From Psychroserpens luteus (GTDB lineage: Bacteria > Bacteroidota > Bacteroidia > Flavobacteriales > Flavobacteriaceae), in NCBI RefSeq assembly GCF_015319355.1, contig NZ_JADILU010000008.1, positions 164,238-228,237 on the forward strand: a stretch of 64,000 bases of DNA. Reading direction: 5' to 3'. Position numbers and translations under genes: made by a program. The notes beneath the pieces were generated by a model. The model did no database searches and was not told the DNA's origin. It saw nothing but the letters and a program-made list of their open reading frames with translations. This document shows, piece by piece, positions 1 to 6,269 of this stretch. Every line of letters begins with the position of its first letter. Positions within the stretch are counted from its first letter, which is position 1.

Positions 1-1
1 T

Positions 2-163
2 GAAGCGTTTGAAAACGGAGAAAAAGCATCCGTTAGAGAACGACAATTCAAGAAGTGGAAAAGAGATTGGAAAATCAAATTGATAGAGGAAATGAATCCA
101 AGTTGGTCGGATATAAGCGCTAATTGGAATTTAGATAATAGAGAGTTTAGAATTAACAAGTAA
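2..163 (+). CDS. GIY-YIG nuclease family protein, C-terminal fragment
   Basis: The left edge of the window cuts this gene; 53 codons remain before TAA at 161-163. The visible peptide has the ending RERQFKKWKRDWKIKLIEEM followed by NPSW. This matches the C-terminal tail of the short (about 80-100 residue) GIY-YIG endonuclease-like proteins that are common and often multicopy in Bacteroidota. The catalytic GIY-YIG motif lies outside the window, so the family call rests on the tail alone. The gene ends 28 bp before paaZ and is probably unrelated to it in function. Confidence 0.65.
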   Translation, partial: EAFENGEKASVRERQFKKWKRDWKIKLIEEMNPSWSDISANWNLDNREFRINK

Positions 164-191
164 AAGATACCTGCCTTCGCAGGCATTTGCT
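163..191 (+). repeat. Short hairpin repeat abutting the paaZ start codon
   Basis: A 5-bp GC-rich stem (170-174 CCTGC, 179-183 GCAGG) closes a CTTC loop. It is followed by CATTTGCT and then the ATG. Almost the same sequence sits at 6239-6269 before the E1 gene, with identical spacing to the start codon. It is probably a dispersed flavobacterial palindrome that now forms the translation-initiation region; its function is unknown. Confidence 0.6.
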
Positions 192-2693
192 ATGAATAAA
201 ATACAACATTACGTTCAAGGACAATGGACAACAGGTAAAGAAGAAGGAACACCAATTCTAGATGCAGTAACTGGCGAAGTCTTTACAAGCATTGCTATCG
301 AAGGTTTAGACGTTCCAGAAATTCTTAACTACGGAAGAACAAAAGGAGGAGAAGTCCTTCGAAAAATGACTTTCCAAGAACGTGGAAACATGCTTAAAAG
401 TTTAGCATTATATCTTACTAAAAGGAAAAATGCATTTTACGAATTAAGTTACAGAACAGGAGCAACCAAAGTAGATAGTTGGATAGACATCGAAGGGGGT
501 TTCGGGAATTTATTCGCTAATGCTTCCTTACGTAAACTATTCCCAAATCAGCCATATCATGTAGAAGGTGATGCTATCGATTTATCTCGTGGCGGACGTT
601 TTATGGCGCATCATATCATGGTGCCTAAAAAAGGAGTAGCAGTGCATATTAATGCATTCAACTTCCCAGTTTGGGGAATGTTAGAAAAGTGTGCAGTAAA
701 CTGGATGGCTGGAGTTCCAGCTGTGGTTTTACCAGCACCTTCAACTTCTTATTTAGCAGAGGCTGTAGCAAAAGAAATAATCGCTTCAAGTATTTTGCCA
801 GAAGGTGCATTACAAATCATAAACGGAACCGTAAAAACCATTTTAGATACTGTAGAGTCTCAAGATGTAGTCACTTTTACGGGTTCAGCAAAAGTAGGAC
901 GCTTATTAAAAGCGCATCCACAATTGATACAAGAATCTGTACCATTTACAATGGAAGCCGATTCTTTAAACGCATCGATCTTAGGAGAAGATGCAGTTCC
1001 TGGAACACCAGAATTCGACTTGTTTATCAAAGAAGTCAGAAAAGAAATGACAGTAAAAGCAGGACAAAAATGTACTGCAATACGTAGAATTATAGTTCCG
1101 CAAAATTTAGTGGAAGATGTGCAAACTGCATTATCAAAAGCTTTAGATAAAGTGACTATTGGAGATCCAAGACTTAAAGAAGTTCGAATGGGATCTTTGG
1201 TAAGTCATCAACAAGTACAAGCAGTTAGAGATTCTGTAAATGATTTATCTAAAGAAGCACAAATCGTTTATGGAAGTTTAGATGAGATAAACACCATTGG
1301 AGCAGATGCTAAAAAAGGTGCTTTTATTAGTCCGATTTTATTACGTTCTGATCATCCATTTCAAAATACAATCATTCATGAACGTGAAGCCTTTGGTCCA
1401 GTAAGTACCATTATGCCATATAAAAATCTAGACGAAGCGATTACTTTAGCGCAAATGGGTAAAGGGTCTTTAGTATCTTCAATTGCAACAAACGATGATA
1501 AGATTGCTAAGGAGTATGTTATTAACGCAGCATCTCATCATGGAAGAATCATGGTTGTAAATCGTGATATGGCTAAAGAAAGTACAGGTCATGGTTCGCC
1601 ATTACCATATTTAGTGCATGGAGGTCCTGGACGTGCTGGAGGAGGAGAAGAAATGGGAGGAATGCGTGGAATAAAGCATTATTTACAACGTACTGCCATT
1701 CAAGGTTCGCCAACAACAATTACAGAAATTACTGGTATTTACCAGCAAAATGCAAAATATAAGGAAGCAGAAATGCATCCATTTAAATACCATTGGGAAG
1801 ACATCCAACCAGGAATGTCTATGAAAACGCACAGACGTACATTTACAGATACAGATATTATCAATTTTGCAAATGTCACTTGGGATCATTTTTATGCACA
1901 TACAGATATTACTTCTTTAGACGGAAGTATTTTCGAACAAAGAACTGCACATGGTTATTTCATTATTTCAGCTGCAGCAGGATTATTTGTATACCCAAAT
2001 AAAGGACCGGTTTCAGCAAATTACGGATTAGAAGAATGTAGATTCTTACGTCCATTATATCACAACGATACTATTTACGTACGTTTAACATGTAAGCAAA
2101 AAGTAGATAGAGATGTCGCTTCAGCTGAACATCCAAGCGGAATAGTAAAATGGTATGCAGAAATTTTTGATGCAAATACTGATGAGAAAGTAGCTTTCGC
2201 AACAGTCTTGACTATGGTTCAGAAAAAGCAAGAAGTTTTAACTGAAATGACTGAGGATAAAATCAACGAATGTCTTTATGCATTAAAAGAAGATGCAAAA
2301 CCTAGATGGGGAATTATGACACCTCAACATATGATTGAGCATTTAGAGTATACTTATAAAATAGCTTCAGGAGAAATTCAAGATTTTGAAATAGCAACAC
2401 CAGAAAAGATTTTAGAGAAGGTGCATAACAGTTTATGGAACTTTGATAAATTTCCAAAAAACTCTCAATTTCCTCAATTAGAAAAAGACACATTAGATAC
2501 ATTAAAGCATTCCGATTTAGCTATAGCTATAGAAAAGTTTAAAGCACAACGCGAAAAGTATTTAGAGTTTTTCAAAGAAAACCCAGAGGCTAAACTAAAG
2601 AATCTAGTATTCGGAGAGTTGAATAAATACGAATCGTATTTATTAGAAAGAAAACATTTGAATCATCATTTCGAACAATTCGGATTGATATGA
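192..2693 (+). CDS. paaZ: Bifunctional PaaZ: oxepin-CoA hydrolase / 3-oxo-5,6-dehydrosuberyl-CoA semialdehyde dehydrogenase, with extra C-terminal domain
   Basis: PaaZ opens the oxepin-CoA ring in phenylacetate breakdown and oxidises the resulting aldehyde; it acts in the cytoplasm. Residues 1 to about 520 form an aldehyde dehydrogenase domain with catalytic Cys294 (GQKCTAIRR) and Glu255 (TMEADSLNA). Residues about 540-680 form a MaoC/hotdog hydratase domain with the dyad Asp565 and His570 in WDHFYAH. E. coli PaaZ is 681 residues, but this protein has 833. The additional 150 residues (from about 685) contain WGIMTPQHMIEHL and end LNHHFEQFGL, which resembles DUF1569/DinB-like four-helix proteins. 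The ATG follows a hairpin repeat, and the stop overlaps the next ATG as ATGA. paaY and a crotonase-family gene downstream support the pathway assignment. Confidence 0.93.
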   Translation: MNKIQHYVQGQWTTGKEEGTPILDAVTGEVFTSIAIEGLDVPEILNYGRTKGGEVLRKMTFQERGNMLKSLALYLTKRKNAFYELSYRTGATKVDSWIDIEGGFGNLFANASLRKLFPNQPYHVEGDAIDLSRGGRFMAHHIMVPKKGVAVHINAFNFPVWGMLEKCAVNWMAGVPAVVLPAPSTSYLAEAVAKEIIASSILPEGALQIINGTVKTILDTVESQDVVTFTGSAKVGRLLKAHPQLIQESVPFTMEADSLNASILGEDAVPGTPEFDLFIKEVRKEMTVKAGQKCTAIRRIIVPQNLVEDVQTALSKALDKVTIGDPRLKEVRMGSLVSHQQVQAVRDSVNDLSKEAQIVYGSLDEINTIGADAKKGAFISPILLRSDHPFQNTIIHEREAFGPVSTIMPYKNLDEAITLAQMGKGSLVSSIATNDDKIAKEYVINAASHHGRIMVVNRDMAKESTGHGSPLPYLVHGGPGRAGGGEEMGGMRGIKHYLQRTAIQGSPTTITEITGIYQQNAKYKEAEMHPFKYHWEDIQPGMSMKTHRRTFTDTDIINFANVTWDHFYAHTDITSLDGSIFEQRTAHGYFIISAAAGLFVYPNKGPVSANYGLEECRFLRPLYHNDTIYVRLTCKQKVDRDVASAEHPSGIVKWYAEIFDANTDEKVAFATVLTMVQKKQEVLTEMTEDKINECLYALKEDAKPRWGIMTPQHMIEHLEYTYKIASGEIQDFEIATPEKILEKVHNSLWNFDKFPKNSQFPQLEKDTLDTLKHSDLAIAIEKFKAQREKYLEFFKENPEAKLKNLVFGELNKYESYLLERKHLNHHFEQFGLI

Positions 2694-2986
2694 AAAAGGT
2701 TTTACTATTTGCTTTAATAATTTGCACGTTTGGTTGTAAGGATAATCTAGATTATAGGCTGGTAGATGAGGACTCCCATGAAATTCGTGATAGAATTTGT
2801 GAGGATTTAGAAGATTTGAAATGTATCGAACTAAAAGAAATTTATAAAATAATTGTTGGGTTTGAAAATAGTGATGATAAGGATAAAGCGATTTTAGAAT
2901 TTTACGGTATGCGTTACAATGATTTAACGTTTAGAGATGTTTTAAATCGTATTGAAGTAGATAATAACAAAAGCATTAATGAATAG
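2690..2986 (+). CDS. Small predicted lipoprotein of unknown function
   Basis: The gene starts inside the last codons of paaZ (ATGA overlap), so the two are probably translationally coupled. The 98-residue product begins with MKKVLLFALIICTFGC, a classic lipoprotein signal with the lipobox cysteine at position 16. The mature part is small, acidic and predicted helical (IRDRICEDLEDLKCIELKEIYK), with two further cysteines. I recognise no domain. The coupling to paaZ is the only functional hint, and it is an inference. Confidence 0.7.
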   Translation: MKKVLLFALIICTFGCKDNLDYRLVDEDSHEIRDRICEDLEDLKCIELKEIYKIIVGFENSDDKDKAILEFYGMRYNDLTFRDVLNRIEVDNNKSINE

Positions 2987-2992
2987 CCGAAT

Positions 2993-3193
2993 GTTGAAAT
3001 GCAGAATAAAAAAATAAAATCGTGAAGAATTTTTGAAGCCTTGGAGAAAATTTAGATTTTATTTTTAGGTTTTGAATCCGTGAAACAGGATTTAAAAATT
3101 CCTCATTTCAACTTGAATTTTTGGTTCGTTTTGTTTCAAGACAAAATGAATGTAAAGAAAAAATAATAGATTCCGCATCAAGTGCGGAATGAT
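2993..3193. repeat. Structured intergenic repeat region with several dispersed palindromes
   Basis: This gap holds no gene. GTTGAAATG at 2993-3001 pairs with CATTTCAAC at 3104-3112. A small hairpin AATCC...GGATT lies at about 3075-3093. TTCGTTTTGT and ACAAAATGAA form another hairpin near 3125-3150. At 3168-3193 is the palindrome ATTCCGCATCAAGTGCGGAAT, which ends just before the next gene. All look like dispersed Flavobacteria-type palindromic elements; this family recognition is from memory of such genomes. Confidence 0.55.
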
Positions 3194-3205
3194 AAAATAA
3201 AAAAC

Positions 3206-3958
3206 ATGAGTGACCCATACGTTAAAATAGATATAGAAAACGAAGTAGCATACATAGAATTCTTCCATCCTGCACATAATTCCTTACCAGGAGATGTATT
3301 AGCAAAATTAGCGCAAACCATTACAGATGCAGGAACAAATGATGCGATTAAAGTCATTGTTTTAAAAAGTGGAGGCGACCGAACATTTTGCGCAGGAGCA
3401 AGTTTTAAAGAACTCATAAATATCAATGATGCTGCAACAGGAAAAGTTTTCTTTTCAGGTTTTGCTAATGTAATCAACGCGATGCGTAAATGTCCTAAAT
3501 TTATTATTGGTCGTATCCAAGGAAAAACCGTTGGAGGAGGTGTTGGACTGGCAGCTGCAACCGATTATTGTATGGCTTCAAAATTTGCAGCTATTAAGTT
3601 AAGTGAATTAAATATTGGTATTGGACCATTTGTAGTTGGACCAGCAATAGAACGTAAAATGGGATTAAGTGCCATGTCGCAAATTGCAATAGATGCAAAC
3701 ACATTTTATCCCGCAGAATGGGCAAAGCAAAAAGGATTATTCACGCAAGTATACGAAAGCACAGAGGAGTTAGACGAAGCTGTAAAAACAACAGCAGAGC
3801 ACTTATGTACTTACAATACAGAAGCTATGTTGGAGATGAAAAAAGTATTTTGGACAGGAACAGATAATTGGGATGCATTATTAGCAGAACGTGCAGCAAC
3901 TAGCGGAAAACTAGTGTTAAGCGATTTTACAAAAGAAAAATTAAAAGGATTTAAATAG
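3206..3958 (+). CDS. Enoyl-CoA hydratase/isomerase (crotonase) family protein
   Basis: This cytoplasmic crotonase-fold protein of 250 residues probably acts on an acyl-CoA intermediate of the phenylacetate pathway. The oxyanion-hole segments are FCAGASFKEL and GKTVGGGVGLAAATDY. The position that holds the first catalytic Glu in classical hydratases (GGGCE) is Gly here (GGGVG). A Glu is present in KLSELNIGIGP, so an isomerase or other crotonase reaction is possible. The frame is open from a GTG at 3182, but that codon lies inside a palindromic repeat; the ATG at 3206 gives the usual N-terminus MSDPYVKIDI. It lies between paaZ and paaY. PaaG- or PaaF-like roles are both possible. Confidence 0.85.
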   Translation: MSDPYVKIDIENEVAYIEFFHPAHNSLPGDVLAKLAQTITDAGTNDAIKVIVLKSGGDRTFCAGASFKELININDAATGKVFFSGFANVINAMRKCPKFIIGRIQGKTVGGGVGLAAATDYCMASKFAAIKLSELNIGIGPFVVGPAIERKMGLSAMSQIAIDANTFYPAEWAKQKGLFTQVYESTEELDEAVKTTAEHLCTYNTEAMLEMKKVFWTGTDNWDALLAERAATSGKLVLSDFTKEKLKGFK

Positions 3959-3963
3959 AACTC

Positions 3964-4026
3964 TCATTCAGAGCGAAAGCGAAGAATCTCATATGAGATT
4001 GCCACGTCCTTCGCCCTCGCAATGAC
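3964..4026 (-). repeat. Dispersed palindromic element (about 63 bp)
   Basis: This element fills the gap before paaY. It runs TCATTCAGAGCG...GAATCTCATATGAGATTGCC...GCAATGAC. It is the reverse complement, with a few changes, of the element at 6161-6225, and shares its left half with the in-frame copy at 5104-5133. It is a REP-like two-half element with an inner GAATCTCATATGAGATT palindrome. Confidence 0.75.
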
Positions 4027-4039
4027 ATAATTAAAAAAT

Positions 4040-4636
4040 ATGATTTACAGTTTTAAAGGCTATACACCAGTTGTTCACGAATCTAGTTTCGTGCATCCAT
4101 TGGCTGCAGTAACAGGAAATGTCATTATTGGCAAAAACTGTTACATTGGTCCAGGAGCAGCCATTCGTGGAGATTGGGGACAAATCATTTTAGAAGATGG
4201 TGTAAACGTCCAAGAAAACTGTACAATACACATGTTTCCAGGTAAGTCCATTACGCTTAAAGAAAGCGCACATGTTGGTCATGGAGCAATAATCCATGGA
4301 GCAAATTTGGGTAGAAATTGCCTAATTGGAATGAACACCGTAATTATGGATGATGCCGAAATTGGGGACGAATCAATAGTAGGAGCCATGGCATTTGTAA
4401 AAGCTGAAACTAAAATTCCTAACCGAAGTCTGGTCGTTGGTAATCCTGCAAAAGTCATCAAGCAAGTTAGTGATGAGATGATCGCTTGGAAAACAAAAGG
4501 CACGCAATTATATCAGCAATTACCAGCAGATTGCCACGAGAGTTTAAAACCTGTCGAGCCATTACGAGAAGTGCCAGAAAACATGAAAATGCAAGATGGA
4601 GCATATGATACGCTTCGCGATTTTTTAAAGAAATAG
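4040..4636 (+). CDS. paaY: PaaY-type hexapeptide-repeat thioesterase (gamma-carbonic-anhydrase fold)
   Basis: The 198 residues match PaaY along their full length (E. coli PaaY is 196). PaaY is a trimeric left-handed beta-helix thioesterase that relieves CoA trapped in dead-end phenylacetate metabolites. Hexapeptide repeats run from about residue 14 to 140 (VIIGKNCYIGPGAAIRGDWG, GMNTVIMDDAEIG). The metal-site histidines are likely His64, His81 and His86 (TIHMF, GHGAIIHG). The tail YQQLPADCHESLKPVEPLRE is typical of PaaY rather than generic gamma-carbonic anhydrases. The start is the ATG following the palindrome at 3964-4026, with an A-rich leader. Confidence 0.9.
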   Translation: MIYSFKGYTPVVHESSFVHPLAAVTGNVIIGKNCYIGPGAAIRGDWGQIILEDGVNVQENCTIHMFPGKSITLKESAHVGHGAIIHGANLGRNCLIGMNTVIMDDAEIGDESIVGAMAFVKAETKIPNRSLVVGNPAKVIKQVSDEMIAWKTKGTQLYQQLPADCHESLKPVEPLREVPENMKMQDGAYDTLRDFLKK

Positions 4637-4728
4637 TTGGGCGTTACCACAAGGGTCGCGCTTTCACTACTCGCTCTTTTAGCGAAAAGCAAAAAGGAGC
4701 TCAAGCATACCGTTCAATCGCTAACGCA
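4637..4728. repeat. Dispersed intergenic element bounded by GCGTTA/TAACGC
   Basis: A 92-bp GC-richer island begins right after the paaY stop. It has end repeats GCGTTA (4641-4646) and TAACGC (4722-4727), and an inner stem around CTCTTTTAGCGAAAAGC. I recognise it as a type of element found between genes in many Flavobacteria, usually starting GGGCGTTACC. Whether it acts as a terminator, an RNA or a non-autonomous mobile unit cannot be told from the sequence. Confidence 0.6.
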
Positions 4729-4785
4729 GATTGTGAGGTGTCAAATAAAATAGAATAAACTAACAAACGCTAGTTAATGCGTTTT

Positions 4786-4813
4786 GTCATTCTGCAGTCG
4801 ATGCAGAATCTAT
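4786..4813. repeat. Short palindromic repeat before the E2 gene
   Basis: GTCATTCTGCAGTCGATGCAGAATCTAT contains the stem ATTCTGCA/TGCAGAAT. It is the same kind of unit as the one ending at 3193, in opposite orientation and with a different stem sequence. It ends 20 bp before the start codon of the E2 gene. Confidence 0.6.
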
Positions 4814-4833
4814 AATATACAAGAAAAAAGACC

Positions 4834-6153
4834 ATGTCTAAATTCGAATTAAAAATGCCCAAAATGGGTGAAAGCATAACAGAAGGAACCATTATTAATT
4901 GGTTAATAGCAGAAGGGGATTCTTTTGACGAAGGAGATATTATTCTGGAAGTCGCAACAGATAAAGTAGATAATGAAGTGCCTGCACCAGCAGCAGGAAC
5001 TTTAGTAAAAACTATGTTTCAAGCTAAAGATGTTGTACCTGTTGGAGCAATAATGGCAATCTTGGATGTTTCCGAAGAAATTAATTCTTCAAACAAGAAG
5101 AATGTCATTCAGAGCGATAGCGAAGAATCTCAGAAGAATAATAAGAAAGAAATAAAAAAGAAACGTACTGTCATTCCTAGCGTGGTCGAGAAATCTTCAT
5201 CTAAATCGTTTTCAGTAAACAATACAAACACCTTCTTTTCTCCATTAGTAATCAAAATAGCAAAAGAACATCATATTAGTTTTGAAGAATTAGCACGAAT
5301 TCCTGCAACAGGAAACGAAGGCAGATTACGTAAAAGCGATGTATTTCAATATATAGAAGAAGGACGACCATACAAGTTTGCACAACCAGTTGCAGAAAAA
5401 GATCCAACAGCTTATAGAATTCCGCAGTTAAATTTCGATAAAGGAAAAGGAAAAGTCATAGAAATGGACAGGATGCGTCAAATGATTGCAGATCATATGG
5501 TGTATTCTAAACACACATCACCACACGTGACTGCGTATGTAGAAGCAGACATGACCAATATGGTGAATTGGCGAAATGCTAATAAAGTGCCATTTCAAGA
5601 AAAGCATGGACAACGTTTAACGTTCACACCATTATTTGTAGAAGCAGTAGCTAAAGCAGTGAAAGATTTTCCTAATATCAATGCATCCGTAGATGGTAAC
5701 AATATTATTGTAAAAGAAGACATCAATATTGGTATGGCAACCGCATTACCAAGCGGAAACTTAATAGTTCCTGTAGTTAAAAATGCAGATACTAAAAATT
5801 TAATAGAGATTGCTAGTATTGTAAATGGTCTAGCAGGAAAAGCTAGAGAAAACAATTTAGTAGGCGAAGATATTAAAGGAAGCACATTTACGATTTCTAA
5901 CGTAGGAACTTTTGGAAGCGTTATGGGAACACCAATAATCAACCAGCCAGAGGTTGCTATTTTAGCATTAGGAATCATAAAGAAAAGACCAGAAGTTATT
6001 ACTACTGAAAAAGGTGATGAAATTGCAATACGTAGTATGATGTATTTATCGCTTTCTTTTGATCATAGAGTAGTAGATGGTTTTTTAGGAGGAAGCTTTG
6101 TGCGACGAGTAGCAGACTATTTTGAGCAATTTGATGTAGATAGAGAAATATAA
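4834..6153 (+). CDS. 2-oxoacid dehydrogenase complex E2, dihydrolipoamide acyltransferase
   Basis: E2 carries the acyl group from E1 on a lipoyl arm and transfers it to CoA. Residues 1-78 form a lipoyl domain with the lipoylated Lys44 (EVATDKVDNEVP). A peripheral subunit-binding domain lies at about 132-175 (SPLVIKIAKEH...GNEGRLRKSDV). The catalytic acyltransferase domain runs from about 195 to 439, with His411 and Asp415 in SFDHRVVDG. Substrate is not fixed by sequence; branched-chain 2-oxoacids are most likely given the fused E1 next door. The linker at residues 91-122 is encoded by two dispersed-repeat sequences. The E1 gene follows after a 116-bp repeat-filled gap. No E3 gene lies in the window. 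Confidence 0.92.
   Translation: MSKFELKMPKMGESITEGTIINWLIAEGDSFDEGDIILEVATDKVDNEVPAPAAGTLVKTMFQAKDVVPVGAIMAILDVSEEINSSNKKNVIQSDSEESQKNNKKEIKKKRTVIPSVVEKSSSKSFSVNNTNTFFSPLVIKIAKEHHISFEELARIPATGNEGRLRKSDVFQYIEEGRPYKFAQPVAEKDPTAYRIPQLNFDKGKGKVIEMDRMRQMIADHMVYSKHTSPHVTAYVEADMTNMVNWRNANKVPFQEKHGQRLTFTPLFVEAVAKAVKDFPNINASVDGNNIIVKEDINIGMATALPSGNLIVPVVKNADTKNLIEIASIVNGLAGKARENNLVGEDIKGSTFTISNVGTFGSVMGTPIINQPEVAILALGIIKKRPEVITTEKGDEIAIRSMMYLSLSFDHRVVDGFLGGSFVRRVADYFEQFDVDREI
5104..5201 (+). repeat. Two REP-like repeat fragments read in frame inside the E2 gene
   Basis: 5104-5133 (GTCATTCAGAGCGATAGCGA, then AGAATCTCAG) is nearly identical to the left half of the dispersed element at 3964-4026. 5170-5201 (GTCATTCCTAGCGTGGTCGA, then GAAATCTT) is a second repeat of the same class. 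Both begin on a Val codon of the E2 reading frame and encode VIQSDSEESQ (residues 91-100) and VIPSVVEKSSS (113-123). They fall in the flexible linker between the lipoyl and subunit-binding domains. Confidence 0.75.
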
Positions 6154-6160
6154 TTGAATT

Positions 6161-6225
6161 GTCATTGCGAGGAGAGAAACGACGTGGCAATCTCATACGA
6201 GATTCTTCGCTTTGCTCTGAATGAC
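6161..6225 (+). repeat. Dispersed palindromic element (65 bp)
   Basis: It starts GTCATTGCGAGG and ends GCTCTGAATGAC, with the inner palindrome CAATCTCATACGAGATTC. It is an inverted near-copy of the element at 3964-4026. It lies between the E2 and E1 genes. Confidence 0.75.
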
Positions 6226-6238
6226 AAACAGAATAAAT

Positions 6239-6269
6239 AAAAAGATACCTGCTTTCGCAGGCATTTGAT
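6239..6269 (+). repeat. Short hairpin repeat abutting the E1 start codon
   Basis: The stem CCTGC (6248-6252) / GCAGG (6257-6261) has a TTTC loop. It is followed by CATTTGAT and the ATG. It matches the leader of paaZ at 163-191 at nearly every base, including the 8-nt distance from stem to start codon. Confidence 0.6.

Noticed and set aside
3182-3205. GTG start for the crotonase-family gene at 3182
   Set aside because: The eight additional codons are part of a palindromic repeat (GCGGAATGA), and the ATG at 3206 gives the normal N-terminus.
5104-5201. Frameshift or assembly error in the E2 gene because of the odd linker peptide
   Set aside because: The frame is continuous, the lipoyl and subunit-binding domains on both sides are intact, and the odd peptide is explained by in-frame repeat sequence.
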